A stretch of 64,000 bases of DNA from Methylobacterium isbiliense (GTDB taxonomy: Bacteria; Pseudomonadota; Alphaproteobacteria; Rhizobiales; Beijerinckiaceae), in assembly GCF_022179325.1 (NCBI RefSeq), contig NZ_BPQQ01000043.1, positions 20,285 through 84,284 on the forward strand, given 5' to 3'. Both the position numbers and the translations under genes were made by a program. The notes beneath the pieces are model-generated. The model was not told the DNA's origin. It did not search any database and saw only the letters and a list, made by a program, of their open reading frames with translations. This document shows positions 27,277 through 40,666 of the stretch, in pieces (within the stretch, counting starts at the first letter, position 1; the number at the start of each line of letters is the position of its first letter).

Positions 27277-27921
27277 ATGTTCACAGGCCTCGTGACGGAT
27301 ATCGGGCGCGTGACCGCCGTGGACGGCGGCGAGCGCCTGCGCCGCATCACCATCGCATCCGCCTACGATCCGGCCTCGATCGCGCTCGGCGCCTCGATCG
27401 CCTGCGGCGGCCCCTGCCTCACCGCGGTGGCGGTGGAGCCGCACGGCGCAGGCTGCCGCTTCGCGGTGGATGTCGCCGCCGAGACGCTCGCGCGCACCAC
27501 CGCGGGGACATGGGCGCCGGGCACCCGGCTCAACCTGGAACGCTCCCTGAAGCTCGGGGACGAACTCGGCGGCCACCTCGTCACCGGCCATGTCGACGGG
27601 CTCGCCGAGATCGTGGCGCGCGAGGCGGTGACGGGCCAGGAGGGCGACGCCTGGGCGCCGAGCGACCGCTTCGTGCTGCGCGCGCCCGCATCCATCGCGC
27701 GCTTCATCGCCGAGAAGGGATCGGTCTGCCTCGACGGCACCTCGCTCACCGTGAACGGGGTCGAGGGCGACACCTTCACGGTGCTGCTGATCCCGCACAC
27801 GCTGGCGGTGACCACCTGGGGCGAGCGGCGGGCCGGCGACCGGATCAACCTCGAGGTCGACCTGATCGCCCGCTACGCCGCCCGGCTGACCGAGGCGCAC
27901 GCGGCGCTGCGATCGGCCTGA
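27277..27921 (+). CDS. ribE: Riboflavin synthase alpha subunit RibE
   Basis: A 214-residue enzyme that dismutates two molecules of 6,7-dimethyl-8-ribityllumazine to riboflavin. It shows the MFTGLVTDIGRV start, two homologous lumazine-binding halves (LGDELGGHLVTGHVDG in the first-half end and DGTSLTVNGVEGDTF in the second), and the TTWGERRAGDRINLEVD end. It is the last gene of the nrdR-ribD-ribE operon. Lumazine synthase ribH is encoded 4 kb away on the opposite strand. Confidence 0.96.
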   Translation: MFTGLVTDIGRVTAVDGGERLRRITIASAYDPASIALGASIACGGPCLTAVAVEPHGAGCRFAVDVAAETLARTTAGTWAPGTRLNLERSLKLGDELGGHLVTGHVDGLAEIVAREAVTGQEGDAWAPSDRFVLRAPASIARFIAEKGSVCLDGTSLTVNGVEGDTFTVLLIPHTLAVTTWGERRAGDRINLEVDLIARYAARLTEAHAALRSA

Positions 27922-27952
27922 CGCACGGCCGCCGGAGCGGCGGCGTGGAGAA

Positions 27953-27980
27953 CGATGGCGGGCCGCACGGCCCGCCATCG
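27953..27980. terminator. Bidirectional terminator between ribE and hppA
   Basis: CGATGGCGGGCCG at 27953-27965 and its perfect complement at 27968-27980 form a 13-bp stem with a 2-base loop, between the ends of two convergent genes. Confidence 0.65.
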
Positions 27981-27982
27981 CC

Positions 27983-30124
<2,142 letters not shown>

Positions 30125-30334
30125 TCTACCGTCCTTGATGCCGGGCTTGACCCGCAAGTGTCGACGGCCACGGTGGCGAGCGGCCTCCCGTTGCGGGTCT
30201 CCCTCCCCAGAAGCGCCGGTCGTGCCGGCCAGCCGACCTTGAGTGCCAAACTTCACGGGCGAGCGCAAACGGCGCGAAAGGGTCATCCGCAGGGCAGCCG
30301 GGAAAATCTCTGCCCGACCCGACGAAAGTCTTGC

Positions 30335-31333
30335 CTAGAAGTGGCTGAACGAGCCCGAGTCGAAGCGCCGGGGGGATCCGTCGCGGTCGCGGAAGCGCGG
30401 CGGCGCGCGGTCTCCCGTCACGGTGCCGATGCGGGTGAGCGGCACGCCGGCCGCGGCGGCCCGTGCCGTCAGGGCCGCGACCTCGGCCGGGGGCACGGCG
30501 CAGAGGATCTCGTAATCGTCGCCCCCGGTGAGCGCGGTCGCCAGGAGAGCGGGGTTCTCGGCCGTTGCCGCCGCGGCGGCGGCGGAGAGCGGCACGGCCG
30601 CCGTCTCGACCTCGGCCCCGCAGCCCGAGGCGCGCAGCATCTTGGCGAGATCGCCGACCAGACCGTCCGACACGTCCATGCCGGCGCGGGCATGGGCCGC
30701 GAGCGCCGGGGCAAGCGCGAGCCGGGGGCGGGGATGCAGGTAGCGGTCCGCGAGATGGCGGCGATGCGCCTCGCCGATCGCGACAGCCCAGGGGGCGTCC
30801 CGCTCGCGCCGCAACCGGAGGCCCAGCGCCGCGTCGCCGATGCTGCCCGAGACGAGCAGTTCGTCACCGGCCTGCGCGGTGAACCGGCGGACCATCCGCC
30901 CGGCCGGCACCTCGCCGAGCGCCGCGATGCTCAGGAGCGTCGGCCCCGCAGCCCGCACCGTGTCGCCGCCGAGGAGCGGGCAGCCGTGGCGGGCGGCCAT
31001 CTCGCCGAGCCCGGTGCAGAAGGCGGAAAGCCAGCCCTCCTCCCACGCGTCGCTGAGCGCGAGGGTGAGCAGGAATCCCCGCGGCGCCGCGCCCTTGGCG
31101 GCAAGGTCCGACAGGTTCACGCCGAGCGCCTTGACGGCCAGGGAGGCCGGCGGGTCGTCGGGAAAATAATGGACGCCCGCCACGACCGCGTCGGTGGTGA
31201 GCACGAGGTCGTGCCCGGGGCGCGGCGTCAGCACCGCCGCATCGTCCCGCAGCCCGAGCCCGCCCGGCCCCGCGAGCGGCGCGAGATAGCGGGCGATCAG
31301 ATCGTCCTCGCTCGGGCGGGGGAGGGCGGACAC
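30335..31333 (-). CDS. thiL: Thiamine-monophosphate kinase ThiL
   Basis: A 332-residue ATP-dependent kinase that makes thiamine diphosphate, the active cofactor. It shows GLGLRDDAAVL near the N-terminus, TTDAVVAGVHYFPDDPPASLAVKAL (metal and substrate binding), NLSDLAAKGAAP, GGDTVRAAG and GMDVSDGLVGDLAKM. It is the last gene of ribH-nusB-thiL, an order conserved in Alphaproteobacteria, and begins six bases after nusB. The length is normal. Confidence 0.95.
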   Translation of the reverse strand: MSALPRPSEDDLIARYLAPLAGPGGLGLRDDAAVLTPRPGHDLVLTTDAVVAGVHYFPDDPPASLAVKALGVNLSDLAAKGAAPRGFLLTLALSDAWEEGWLSAFCTGLGEMAARHGCPLLGGDTVRAAGPTLLSIAALGEVPAGRMVRRFTAQAGDELLVSGSIGDAALGLRLRRERDAPWAVAIGEAHRRHLADRYLHPRPRLALAPALAAHARAGMDVSDGLVGDLAKMLRASGCGAEVETAAVPLSAAAAAATAENPALLATALTGGDDYEILCAVPPAEVAALTARAAAAGVPLTRIGTVTGDRAPPRFRDRDGSPRRFDSGSFSHF

Positions 31334-31339
31334 GCGGCC

Positions 31340-31810
31340 TCAGCCCTCGCGGGCCGCGCCGTCGAGTTCCTGCGCGCGGGCCGCGCGCGCCACCTTGTCG
31401 AGCACGGCGTTGACGAGGCCCGGCTCGTCGCCGCCGTAGAAGCTGTGCGCCACGTCGACATATTCCGAGATCGCCACCCGCACCGGCACGTCGCGGCGAT
31501 AGATCACCTCGTAGGCGCCCGCCCGCAGGATGGCCCGCAGCACGGCCTCGACCCGGCGCAGGGGCCAGCCGGCCGAGAGGGCGCCGTCGAGCGCTTGGTC
31601 GATCGCCCGCTGCTCCTCGACCGCCCCGCGCAGCAGGTCGCGGAAGAAGGCGGTCTCGGCCGGCGGGTGCTCGACCCCGTCGACCACCTGCCCGATCCAG
31701 AACGCCTCGAACTCGGCCAGCGCGTCGATGACGCCCTTGCCGGAAATCTCCATCTCGTAGAGCGCCTGCACGACGGCCAGGCGGGCGCCGCTGCGCTCGG
31801 CCGGTTTCAT
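31340..31810 (-). CDS. nusB: Transcription antitermination factor NusB
   Basis: A 156-residue all-helical RNA-binding protein that joins NusE at boxA for rRNA antitermination. It shows [20 protein letters not shown] at the N-terminus and the conserved [15 protein letters not shown] and [20 protein letters not shown]-type segment near the end. The start ATG overlaps the ribH stop by ATGA, so the two are translationally coupled. Confidence 0.96.
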   Translation of the reverse strand: MKPAERSGARLAVVQALYEMEISGKGVIDALAEFEAFWIGQVVDGVEHPPAETAFFRDLLRGAVEEQRAIDQALDGALSAGWPLRRVEAVLRAILRAGAYEVIYRRDVPVRVAISEYVDVAHSFYGGDEPGLVNAVLDKVARAARAQELDGAAREG

Positions 31811-32364
31811 CTCGACGTGTCTCCTTCGTCTCGGGTGGGGCGGGGCGGCGTGAAGCCGATGGTGCGCTCGGCCTGCGCCGCGTCCCGCGCGCGCTTGAGG
31901 CCGAGCACCGCCAGCGCCGCCTCGGCGGCGCCCCCACCCTTGTTCATCTCGGCGACGCGGGCGCGGGCCTGCGCCTGCGCCTCGGTCTCGACCGTCAGGA
32001 TACCGTTGCCGAGCGGCAGGCGCAGCACCACCGACAGGTCCATGAGGGCCCGCGCGCTCTCGCCCGCGACGATGTCGTAATGGCCGGTCTCGCCGCGGAT
32101 GACGCAGCCGAGCGCCACCACCGCGTCGAAGGGCTTGCGCGCCCGCGCGGCGGCCTCGACCAGGATCGCCACGGTCTGGGGGATCTCCAGCGCCCCCGGC
32201 ACCGTCACGACCTCGGCCTCGGCGCCCGCGGCCGCGATCGCGTCGAGGGCGCCGCGCAGGAGTTCGTCGGCGATGTCGTCGTAGTAGCGCGCTTCGACGA
32301 CCAGGATGCGGGCGTCCTTGAGCGACGGGCGCTCGCTCCCGCTGTCACGGCGTGGGCTCACCAT
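31807..32364 (-). CDS. ribH: 6,7-dimethyl-8-ribityllumazine synthase RibH
   Basis: A 185-residue enzyme for the penultimate step of riboflavin synthesis. Visible are [30 protein letters not shown] (phosphate and substrate site), [21 protein letters not shown] with the catalytic His, and [19 protein letters not shown]. It has an extra 15 residues at each end compared with short homologues. The ATG at 32364 is used; an open frame continues upstream without family similarity. It heads the ribH-nusB-thiL operon. Confidence 0.95.
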   Translation of the reverse strand: MVSPRRDSGSERPSLKDARILVVEARYYDDIADELLRGALDAIAAAGAEAEVVTVPGALEIPQTVAILVEAAARARKPFDAVVALGCVIRGETGHYDIVAGESARALMDLSVVLRLPLGNGILTVETEAQAQARARVAEMNKGGGAAEAALAVLGLKRARDAAQAERTIGFTPPRPTRDEGDTSR

Positions 32365-32615
32365 CTCGGTCTCGATCGATTGCGAAGGGTCGAACGCGCC
32401 GGCGCCGCCATCGTTGCGACACGCCGTCCGCAGAGGGGGGAGCACTAGACCGAAGCGCCCTCGCGAACAAGCGGTCGCCCTGCGGCCGAGGCCCGCCCTT
32501 CGAGACCGGCCCTTCGAGACCGGCCCTTGCCAAACGGCCCGCGCGCCGCCAAGGGGCGCGCCAGCCGGGCCGCCGGACAAAGGCTGCAGACCCAGGCCGG
32601 GAGGACCGACACCGG

Positions 32616-33902
32616 ATGACCGACCTCGAAACCCGCACGATCCGCCGCGTCAGCCGGCGGCTGATCCCGTTCCTGATCGTCTGCTACTTCGTCGCGTATC
32701 TCGACCGGGTGAACGTCGGCTTCGCGGCGCTGACGATGAACAAGGATCTGGGCATCTCGGCCACCGCCTACGGGCTCGGCGCCGGCCTGTTCTTCCTCAC
32801 CTACTTCCTGTTCGAGGTGCCCTCGAACCTCTTTCTGGAGCGGTTCGGCGCCCGGCGCTGGATCGCCCGCATCATGCTCTCCTGGGGGCTCATCTCCGGC
32901 GGCATGGCCTTCATCGGCGGCGAGACGAGCTTCTACGTGATGCGGCTCCTGCTCGGCGCGGCGGAGGCCGGCTTCTTCCCGGGCATCATCTTCTACCTCA
33001 CCCTGTGGTTTCCCGCCGCCTACCGGGCGCGCATCGTCAGCGCCTTCATGGTGGCGATCCCGCTCTCCAGCCTGGTCGGCGCACCGATCTCGGGGGCGCT
33101 GCTCGAACTCGACGGGCTGCTCGGCCTCAAGGGCTGGCAGTGGCTCTACCTGATCGAGGCGGCGCCGGCCGTGATCCTGTCCGTAATCACCTTCTTCTAT
33201 CTCACCGACCGGCCTGCGGATGCGGCCTGGCTCGCCCCCGACGAGCGCCAGTGGCTGGAGCGGCGGATGGCCGAGGAGGAGGCGATGCGCGGGCGCGACA
33301 CCCACCAGCCCCTCTCGCGGGCGATCTTCGAGCCGCGGGTGCTCGCCATCGCGGCGATCTATTTCGGGGCCGTGGCGCTGCTCTACGGCTTCAGCTTCTT
33401 CCTGCCGCAGATCGTCAAGGCGTTCGGCCTCACCAACGTCCAGACCGGCCTCGTGACGCTGATCCCCTACACGGCCGGCACGGTGGGGCTGCTCTACTGG
33501 GGCAAGCGTTCGGACGCCAAGCGCGAGCGGCGCCGGCACCTCGCGGTGGCGCTGGCGCTCGCCTCCTTCGGGACGATCGGGGCGGCCCTCGCGGGCGATC
33601 CCGTCCTCAAGATGGTGCTGTTCTCGGCCGCCGCCTTCGGCATCTTCGCGGCGCTGCCGATCGTCTGGACGCTGCCGACCGAGACCCTCACGGGCGCGGC
33701 GGCGGCGGGCGCCATCGCGGTGGTGAATTCCATCGGCAACCTGTCGGGCTTCGTCGCGCCCTACGCGGTGGGCGCGATCAAGGACCGCACCGGCGACTTC
33801 ACCTGGGGCCTCATCGCCATCTCGGCCGCGGGGCTGATCGGCATCGTGGTGGTGCTGCGTCTCGGCCACGCGCGGGCCGCCGCATCCCCTCCGGCCGGGT
33901 GA
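32616..33902 (+). CDS. MFS transporter, ACS-like family
   Basis: A complete 428-residue permease with 12 predicted membrane segments. The N-terminus [20 protein letters not shown] and the first-bundle motif [25 protein letters not shown] are typical of the anion:cation symporter subfamily (phthalate, glucarate and tartrate transporters). The central signature [14 protein letters not shown] is shared with the truncated transporter at 1-869. The C-terminal half carries [23 protein letters not shown], also shared. The substrate is unknown: there is no catabolic gene next to it. The start ATG at 32616 is preceded by GGGAGGACCG. Confidence 0.9.
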   Translation: MTDLETRTIRRVSRRLIPFLIVCYFVAYLDRVNVGFAALTMNKDLGISATAYGLGAGLFFLTYFLFEVPSNLFLERFGARRWIARIMLSWGLISGGMAFIGGETSFYVMRLLLGAAEAGFFPGIIFYLTLWFPAAYRARIVSAFMVAIPLSSLVGAPISGALLELDGLLGLKGWQWLYLIEAAPAVILSVITFFYLTDRPADAAWLAPDERQWLERRMAEEEAMRGRDTHQPLSRAIFEPRVLAIAAIYFGAVALLYGFSFFLPQIVKAFGLTNVQTGLVTLIPYTAGTVGLLYWGKRSDAKRERRRHLAVALALASFGTIGAALAGDPVLKMVLFSAAAFGIFAALPIVWTLPTETLTGAAAAGAIAVVNSIGNLSGFVAPYAVGAIKDRTGDFTWGLIAISAAGLIGIVVVLRLGHARAAASPPAG

Positions 33903-34138
33903 GCGGGGCAAAAAGGCGGGCAGAAGCGCCGCGGCATGCTGGCGCCCCGGCCCGGACCGTGGCAGAGAGCGGCCGCGCGGGCGACGCCCGGTCGCATTGC
34001 ACGCGCGCTCGGGGTGGTGCTTCGGTCCGCCGGAACCGGGGGTCTCGCCCTCGAAACCTGCCCCAGGATTGTGGTTCGCGCATGGCCGAAGGGTCTGCTG
34101 CGGGCTTCGCCTTCGTTGTTTCTCGGGAGAGCCGGAAC

Positions 34139-34702
34139 TTGGCCACGACCGTCGCCCCCTCCGACGCCGCGCATCCGCACGGGACGACCCGCCGGGACTT
34201 CCTCTACCTCGCCACGGGCGCGGGCGCCGCGGTCGGCGCCGCCGCGCTCGCCTGGCCCTTCGTCGCCTCGATGGCGCCGGACGCCGAGACGGTGGCGGCG
34301 GGCGCGCCGATCGAGGTCGACCTCACGCCGATCACCGAGGGCCAGATCATCAACGTGTTCTGGCGCGGCAAGCTGATCTTCGTGCGCCGTCTCACTCAGA
34401 AGGAGATCGGGGAGATGAAGGCGGTCCAGGCCGCCCAGATGATCGACCCGGCGCCCTTCTACGCCCGCGTCAAGGAGGGCCACGACCAGTGGCTCGTGGC
34501 CTACGGCAACTGCACCCATCTCGGCTGCGTGCCGATCGCCAACCAGGGCGGCCATCCGGGCTGGGGCTGCCCCTGCCACGGCTCCCTGTTCGACGCCGTC
34601 GGGCGCGTGACCCGCGGCCCGGCCCCGATCAACCTGCCAATCCCGCCCTACGCCTTCCAGGGCGACGCCAAGGTGCGCATCGGCGAAGGCGCCACGGCCT
34701 GA
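34139..34702 (+). CDS. petA: Ubiquinol-cytochrome c reductase Rieske iron-sulfur subunit
   Basis: A 187-residue subunit of the cytochrome bc1 complex carrying the 2Fe-2S cluster. [20 protein letters not shown] near the N-terminus is a Tat signal-anchor. The cluster ligands are in CTHLGCVP and CPCHGSLFD. The TTG at 34139 with GGGAGA about ten bases upstream gives the N-terminus usual for Rhizobiales Rieske proteins; the in-frame ATG at 34082 would add 19 residues without a good ribosome binding site. It starts the petABC operon. About 235 bases after the MFS gene hold its promoter region; no further signal was recognised. Confidence 0.93.
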   Translation: MATTVAPSDAAHPHGTTRRDFLYLATGAGAAVGAAALAWPFVASMAPDAETVAAGAPIEVDLTPITEGQIINVFWRGKLIFVRRLTQKEIGEMKAVQAAQMIDPAPFYARVKEGHDQWLVAYGNCTHLGCVPIANQGGHPGWGCPCHGSLFDAVGRVTRGPAPINLPIPPYAFQGDAKVRIGEGATA

Positions 34703-34733
34703 CCCCTCACATCCAGAACAACGGGCTGTCCTC

Positions 34734-36020
34734 ATGAGCGCACACGCCACGACTTACGTCCCCAAGAGCGGCATCGCCAAGTGGTTCGAGGCGCGGCTGC
34801 CGATCATCGGCCTCGTCCACTCGTCGTTCATCGCCTTCCCGATCCCGCGCAACCTGAACTACTTCTGGACGTTCGGCGCGATCCTGATCGTGATGCTGGC
34901 CTCCCAGATCGTCACCGGCGTCTGGCTGGCCATGCACTACCAGCCCTCGGCCAGCGAGGCGTTCAACTCCGTCGAGCACATCATGCGCGACGTGAATTAC
35001 GGCTGGCTTCTGCGCTACATGCACGCCAACGGCGCCTCGATGTTCTTCATCGCGGTCTACGTGCACATGTTCCGCAACCTCTACTACGGGTCCTATAAGG
35101 CCCCGCGTGAGGTGCTCTACATCCTCGGCGTCATCATCTACCTGCTGATGATGGCGACCGCCTTCCTCGGCTACACCCTGCCCTGGGGGCAGATGTCGTT
35201 CTGGGGCGCCACCGTCATCACGAACATCCTGGCGGCGATCCCGATCGTCGGCGACACCATCCAGAGCCTGCTCTGGGGCGGCTACTCGGTCGGCAACCCG
35301 ACCATCAACCGCTTCTTCTCGCTGCACTACCTGCTGCCGTTCATGATCGCCGGCGTCGTCGTGCTGCACGTCTGGGCGCTGCACGTCACGGGCCAGAACA
35401 ACCCGACCGGCATCCCGATCAAGACCGGCAAGGACGCGGTGCCCTTCACCCCCTACGCGACCATCAAGGACGTGTTCGCGGTGGTGGTGTTCTTCGTGTT
35501 CTTCGCCTACTGGATCTTCCTGCAGCCGAACTATCTCGGCCACGCCGACAACTACATCCCGGCGAATCCCGGCGTGACGCCCGCGCACATCGTGCCCGAA
35601 TGGTACTTCCTGCCGTTCTACGCGATCCTGCGCGCGGTGCCGGACAAGCTCGGCGGCGTGATCCTGATGTTCGGCGCGGTGATCATCCTGGCCTTCGCGC
35701 CCTGGCTCGACACCTCGCGGGTCCGCTCGGCGAACTACCGCCCGATCTACCGGCAGTTCTTCTGGGTGTTCATCGCCTGCTGCTTCCTGCTCGGCTGGCT
35801 CGGCGCCAAGCCGCCGGAGGGAGGCTACGTGCTCGCGGCGCGCGTCGCCACGTTCTACTACTTCGCCCACTTCCTGCTGGTGATGCCGCTCGTCGGGCTG
35901 TTCGAGACGCCCAAGCCCCTCCCGGGCTCGATCCTTGAGAGCGTCACCGGACCCGGCAAGCAGGTCGGTGCCTCCGGCATGCCGGCCGGCGCCGCCGCCG
36001 CCCCGCCGACCAAGGGCTGA
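34734..36020 (+). CDS. petB: Cytochrome b subunit of the bc1 complex
   Basis: A 428-residue membrane protein with eight helices and two haem b groups. The quinol-site motif [19 protein letters not shown] (PEWY) is intact. The helices contain the paired histidines ([20 protein letters not shown] and [19 protein letters not shown]). The C-terminal 30 residues form a Gly/Ala/Pro-rich tail not present in mitochondrial versions. It follows petA by 31 bases. A 10-bp GC hairpin separates it from petC. Confidence 0.97.
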   Translation: MSAHATTYVPKSGIAKWFEARLPIIGLVHSSFIAFPIPRNLNYFWTFGAILIVMLASQIVTGVWLAMHYQPSASEAFNSVEHIMRDVNYGWLLRYMHANGASMFFIAVYVHMFRNLYYGSYKAPREVLYILGVIIYLLMMATAFLGYTLPWGQMSFWGATVITNILAAIPIVGDTIQSLLWGGYSVGNPTINRFFSLHYLLPFMIAGVVVLHVWALHVTGQNNPTGIPIKTGKDAVPFTPYATIKDVFAVVVFFVFFAYWIFLQPNYLGHADNYIPANPGVTPAHIVPEWYFLPFYAILRAVPDKLGGVILMFGAVIILAFAPWLDTSRVRSANYRPIYRQFFWVFIACCFLLGWLGAKPPEGGYVLAARVATFYYFAHFLLVMPLVGLFETPKPLPGSILESVTGPGKQVGASGMPAGAAAAPPTKG

Positions 36021-36027
36021 TCCACCC

Positions 36028-36050
36028 GGGGCCGCGCCCGGCGCGGCCCC
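36028..36050 (+). other. GC hairpin between petB and petC
   Basis: GGGGCCGCGC at 36028-36037 pairs perfectly with 36041-36050 across CCG. It has no T tract, so it more likely stabilises or partially attenuates the operon mRNA than ends it. Confidence 0.55.
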
Positions 36051-36127
36051 GTTCCCTTCTCCACGCCGGTACAAGCTGCCCGGACAAGACGCCGATGACG
36101 ACGCCGAAGAGGGGCATCGAGGGAATG

Positions 36128-37021
36128 ATGAGAACGCGTGCTCTCGTGGCCGGCCTCGCGGCCGCGATCCTGGCCGCCACGGCCGCCTACGCGGACGAGG
36201 GAGGTCCCACGCCGCCCCGCGAGAAGTGGACCTTCTCGGGCGTGTTCGGCACCTTCGACCAAGCGCAGCTGCAGCGGGGCTTCCAGGTCTACCGCGAGGT
36301 CTGCTCCAGCTGCCACAGCCTGCACTACGTCCGCTTCCGCAACCTCGCGGAGGAGGGCGGTCCGCACTTCTCGGCCTCGCAGGTGAAGGCGCTGGCGGCC
36401 GAGTACAAGGTCAAGGACGGCCCGAACGACCAGGGCGAGATGTTCGAGCGGCCCGGCCGGCCGGCGGACAAGTGGCCCTCGCCGTTCCCCAACGACCAGG
36501 CGGCCGCGGCGGCCAACGGCGGCAAGGCGCCGCCGGACCTCTCGCTGATGGCCAAGGCCCGCACCTTCAGCCGCGGCGGCCTGTGGTTCGTGATCGATTG
36601 GCTGCCCTTCGTCGGCTACACCGAGCAGGGGCCCGACTACCTCCACGCGCTCCTCAACGGCTACAAGGACTCGCCCCCGGAGGGCTTCCAGGTGCCGGAG
36701 GGCGGGCACTACAACGAGTATTACCCGGGCCACATCATCGCGATGCCCAAGCCCCTGAGCGACGGGCAGGTGACCTACCCGAAGGGCGCCAACGGCCAGC
36801 CGGTCGTGCCCGAGACCGTCGACCAGTACTCGCGCGACGTCACCGCCTTCCTGATGTGGACGGCCGAGCCGCACCTGCTCGCCCGCAAGGAGCTTGGTCT
36901 GCGCGCGATCATCTTCCTGCTCGTGCTGGCCGGCCTGCTCTACTACGTGAAGAAGAAGATCTGGTCGGACGTCGGCGGCGAGACGCACGGGCTGCAGCCC
37001 GAGCTGCACAAGACGGGCTGA
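36128..37021 (+). CDS. petC: Cytochrome c1 of the bc1 complex
   Basis: A 297-residue periplasmic c-type cytochrome with a C-terminal membrane anchor. A signal peptide (TRALVAGLAAAILAATAAYA) precedes the haem motif CSSCHSL. A later Met ligand region (HIIAMPKPL) and the anchor helix (LGLRAIIFLLVLAGLLYYV) complete the family pattern. Two tandem ATG codons lie at 36125 and 36128; GAGGGA just upstream fits 36128 better. Another ATG at 36095 is in frame but too far upstream. A strong terminator follows. Confidence 0.96.
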   Translation: MRTRALVAGLAAAILAATAAYADEGGPTPPREKWTFSGVFGTFDQAQLQRGFQVYREVCSSCHSLHYVRFRNLAEEGGPHFSASQVKALAAEYKVKDGPNDQGEMFERPGRPADKWPSPFPNDQAAAAANGGKAPPDLSLMAKARTFSRGGLWFVIDWLPFVGYTEQGPDYLHALLNGYKDSPPEGFQVPEGGHYNEYYPGHIIAMPKPLSDGQVTYPKGANGQPVVPETVDQYSRDVTAFLMWTAEPHLLARKELGLRAIIFLLVLAGLLYYVKKKIWSDVGGETHGLQPELHKTG

Positions 37022-37041
37022 GGCCGGATCGGCGACAGCGA

Positions 37042-37070
37042 GAGGCCCCGAAAGGGGCCTCTTTTCTTTT
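37042..37070 (+). terminator. Rho-independent terminator of petABC
   Basis: GAGGCCCC at 37042-37049, a GAAA tetraloop, and GGGGCCTC at 37054-37061 are followed by TTTTCTTTT. All features of an intrinsic terminator are present. Confidence 0.92.
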
Positions 37071-37093
37071 GCGCGGGGACGAAGGAGACCCTC

Positions 37094-37963
<870 letters not shown>

Positions 37964-37990
37964 ACCGCGCATAACCCCCTGGCGCCGGGC

Positions 37991-38017
37991 CGGGCTGCCC
38001 GGTTACAAGGCAGCCCG
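37991..38017 (+). terminator. Hairpin after mtnP
   Basis: CGGGCTGCC at 37991-37999 pairs perfectly with GGCAGCCCG at 38009-38017, just before hisB. The T tract is weak. Confidence 0.5.
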
Positions 38018-38039
38018 TTCCACGCCGCGATCAGGACCG

Positions 38040-38642
38040 ATGACCGACACCCCCTCCCGCACCGGCCGCGTCAGCCGGCGGACGGCCGAGACCGACGTGA
38101 GCGTCGCGATCGACCTCGACGGCACCGGACGGGCCGCGATCGACACGGGCGTCGGCTTCCTCGACCACATGCTGGAGCTCTTCGCCCGGCACGCCCTGTT
38201 CGACCTCGACGTCACGGTGAAGGGCGACCTGCACGTCGACCAGCACCACACCACCGAGGATGCGGGCATCGCGCTCGGCCAAGCCTTCGCGCAGGCGCTC
38301 GGGACGAAGCGCGGCATCCGCCGCTACGCCGACCTGCACCTGCCGATGGACGAGGCCTTGACCCGCGTCGCCGTCGACATCTCGGGGCGCCCCTTCCTGG
38401 TGTTTCGCACCGCGTTCGCCCGCGAGAAGATCGGCGCCTTCGACACCGAGCTGGTGCGCGAGTGGTTCCAGGCCTTCGCCATGAACGCCGGGATCACGCT
38501 CCACGTGGAGACCCTCTACGGCGACAACCAGCACCACATCGCCGAGAGCTGCTACAAGGGGCTGGCACGGGCCTTGCGCCACGCGGTCGCCATCGACCCG
38601 CGCGAGGGGGACCGGGTGCCGTCGACCAAGGGCTCGCTCTGA
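38040..38642 (+). CDS. hisB: Imidazoleglycerol-phosphate dehydratase HisB
   Basis: A 200-residue Mn-dependent dehydratase of histidine synthesis. Two pseudo-symmetric metal motifs are seen, [17 protein letters not shown] and [18 protein letters not shown], with [16 protein letters not shown] upstream. It is the monofunctional form, without the phosphatase domain of the E. coli enzyme. It heads the his cluster; the DUF2628 gene starts 36 bases later. Confidence 0.97.
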   Translation: MTDTPSRTGRVSRRTAETDVSVAIDLDGTGRAAIDTGVGFLDHMLELFARHALFDLDVTVKGDLHVDQHHTTEDAGIALGQAFAQALGTKRGIRRYADLHLPMDEALTRVAVDISGRPFLVFRTAFAREKIGAFDTELVREWFQAFAMNAGITLHVETLYGDNQHHIAESCYKGLARALRHAVAIDPREGDRVPSTKGSL

Positions 38643-38678
38643 GGACCAGCCTCGCGAACCCGCCGCGGAGAGCGTTCG

Positions 38679-39170
38679 ATGCCGACCTATACGCTGCACC
38701 TTGCCGATGCGGACGACCCGGGGAGCCCGGAGGCCCTCGACCGGGCCAAGCTGGTGCCTGACCGCTTCATCTGGCCGGCCTTCTGGTTCTCGGCCCTGTG
38801 GTTCTTCTGGCACCGGCTGTGGCTCGCGGGGCTCCTCGTGCTCGCCGTCGAGGTCGGCGTCTGGGCGCTCGGGCTCGCGCTGAACCTGTCGCCGCTCGCG
38901 GGCTTCGTCATCACGCTGCTGCTCGCGTGGCTGATCGGGCTCGAAGCCTCGTCGCTGCGGCGCTGGACCTATGAACGCCGCGGCCGGCCGATCCGCGACG
39001 CGGTGACGGCCGCCGACATCAAGGAGGCCGAGGTGAAGCTCGTCGGCCGCTGGGTCGCCGAGCGGGCCGCGCCCCCCCCGGCCCCGGCCCCGGCCCCGCG
39101 GATCCCGCCCTATGCCCGGACGGAGAGCCCGGCCCTGGGGCTCTTCCCCGAGGCGGATCCGCGCCGGTGA
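38679..39170 (+). CDS. DUF2628 membrane protein within the his cluster
   Basis: A 163-residue protein with three closely spaced hydrophobic helices, [35 protein letters not shown] and [17 protein letters not shown], followed by a cytoplasmic tail with a Pro/Ala run. It matches DUF2628, whose function is unknown, and which often sits between hisB and hisH in Rhizobiales. The conserved location suggests only co-regulation, not a catalytic role. The start ATG at 38679 has AGAGCG upstream and no strong ribosome binding site. Confidence 0.8.
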   Translation: MPTYTLHLADADDPGSPEALDRAKLVPDRFIWPAFWFSALWFFWHRLWLAGLLVLAVEVGVWALGLALNLSPLAGFVITLLLAWLIGLEASSLRRWTYERRGRPIRDAVTAADIKEAEVKLVGRWVAERAAPPPAPAPAPRIPPYARTESPALGLFPEADPRR

Positions 39171-39195
39171 GGGGCCAGCACGAGGAGGAGCGCGC

Positions 39196-39858
39196 GTGAG
39201 CGCCGGCAGCGTCGCGATCATCGATTACGGCTCGGGCAACCTGCACTCGGCCGCCAAGGCGTTTGAGCGCGCCGCGCGCGAGGCGGGGCTCGACCGGACG
39301 CGCATCGTCGTCACCTCCGACCCGGAGGCGGTGGCCTCGGCCGAGCGCGTGGTGCTGCCGGGCGTCGGCGCCTTCGCGGATTGCCGCCGCGGCCTCGACG
39401 CGGTGCCGGGCCTCGTCGAGGCGATGACCGAGGTCGCGCAGCGCCGCGGGCGCCCCTTCCTCGGCATCTGCGTCGGGATGCAGCTCCTCGCCTCGCGCGG
39501 GCTCGAACACGAGATCACGGCGGGCCTCGGCTGGATCCCGGGCGACGTGGCACCGATCACGCCGGCGGACCCGTCCCTCAAGGTGCCGCATATGGGCTGG
39601 AACACGCTCGACGCCCGCCGCGACACGCCGCTGCTGGCCGGCATCCCGACCGGGGAGGGCGGTCTGCACGCCTATTTCGTGCACAGCTACGCGCTGGCGC
39701 CGCAGGAGCCCGGCGACGTCGTGGCGACGAGCGATTACGGCGGCCCGGTCACGGCGGTCGTCTGCCGCGGCACCGTGGCGGGCACCCAGTTCCATCCCGA
39801 GAAGAGCCAGCGGCTCGGCCTCGCGCTGATCGCGAACTTCCTGCGCTGGCGGCCTTAA
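39196..39858 (+). CDS. hisH: Imidazole glycerol phosphate synthase glutaminase subunit HisH
   Basis: A 220-residue class I glutamine amidotransferase that feeds ammonia to HisF. The catalytic Cys lies in GICVGMQLL, and the His/Glu pair in [10 protein letters not shown]. The N-terminal [12 protein letters not shown] motif is typical. The start is GTG 39196 with a strong GAGGAGGAG ribosome binding site at 39182-39190. The frame is open further upstream but without similarity. Confidence 0.96.
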   Translation: MSAGSVAIIDYGSGNLHSAAKAFERAAREAGLDRTRIVVTSDPEAVASAERVVLPGVGAFADCRRGLDAVPGLVEAMTEVAQRRGRPFLGICVGMQLLASRGLEHEITAGLGWIPGDVAPITPADPSLKVPHMGWNTLDARRDTPLLAGIPTGEGGLHAYFVHSYALAPQEPGDVVATSDYGGPVTAVVCRGTVAGTQFHPEKSQRLGLALIANFLRWRP

Positions 39859-39897
39859 GGCCGTCCGATCCTCCTCTCAGCCTTGCGGTGACGCTTC

Positions 39898-40650
39898 GTG
39901 ATCCTGTTCCCGGCCATCGATCTCAAGGAGGGGCGCTGCGTGCGCCTCGTGCAGGGCGACATGGCGCAGGCGATCGTCTTCAGCGACGATCCGGCGGCGC
40001 AGGCGGCCACCTTCGCCGAGCAGGGTTTCTCCTGGCTGCACGTGGTCGATCTCGACGGGGCCTTCGCGGGGGCGCCGATGAACGCGGCGGCGGTGGACGC
40101 GATCCTAGCCGCCGTGACGATCCCGGTGCAGCTCGGCGGCGGCATCCGCGAGATGCGCACCGTCGAGGGCTGGCTCGCCAAGGGCGTCCGCCGCGTCATC
40201 ATCGGCACCGCGGCGGTGCGCGACCCGGCCTTCGTGCGCGAGGCCGCCCGGCGCTTTCCCGGGCAGATCGCGGTGGGCATCGACGCCAAGGACGGCCGCG
40301 TCGCCGTGGAGGGCTGGGCCAAGACCTCGACCGCGACCGCGGAGGAGCTGGGCCGGCGCTTCGAAGATGCGGGCGTGGCCGCCATCATCTACACCGACAT
40401 CGCCCGGGACGGGATCCTCAAGGGTCTCAACATCCCGATGACGCTGGCGCTGGCCCAGGCGGTGAGCATCCCGGTGATCGCCTCGGGAGGCCTCGCCTCG
40501 ATCGCGGATGTCCACCGCCTGCTCGAACCCGACTGCGCGCTGCTCGCCGGCGCCATCACGGGCCGCGCCCTCTACGACGGGCGCATCGACCCGAAGGAGG
40601 CCCTGGCGGCGATCCGGCGGGCCGCGCAGGCGCGCGGCGGCGCGCCGTGA
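39898..40650 (+). CDS. hisA: Phosphoribosyl-ProFAR isomerase HisA
   Basis: A 250-residue (beta-alpha)8-barrel isomerase. The catalytic Asp is in [18 protein letters not shown], the phosphate-binding half motifs are [11 protein letters not shown] and VIASGGLAS, and the second catalytic Asp lies in [11 protein letters not shown]. It starts at GTG 39898, with no clear ribosome binding site nearby. It lies between hisH and the inserted DUF29 gene. Confidence 0.96.
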   Translation: MILFPAIDLKEGRCVRLVQGDMAQAIVFSDDPAAQAATFAEQGFSWLHVVDLDGAFAGAPMNAAAVDAILAAVTIPVQLGGGIREMRTVEGWLAKGVRRVIIGTAAVRDPAFVREAARRFPGQIAVGIDAKDGRVAVEGWAKTSTATAEELGRRFEDAGVAAIIYTDIARDGILKGLNIPMTLALAQAVSIPVIASGGLASIADVHRLLEPDCALLAGAITGRALYDGRIDPKEALAAIRRAAQARGGAP

Positions 40651-40666
40651 TAGGGTGGCCGCGAGG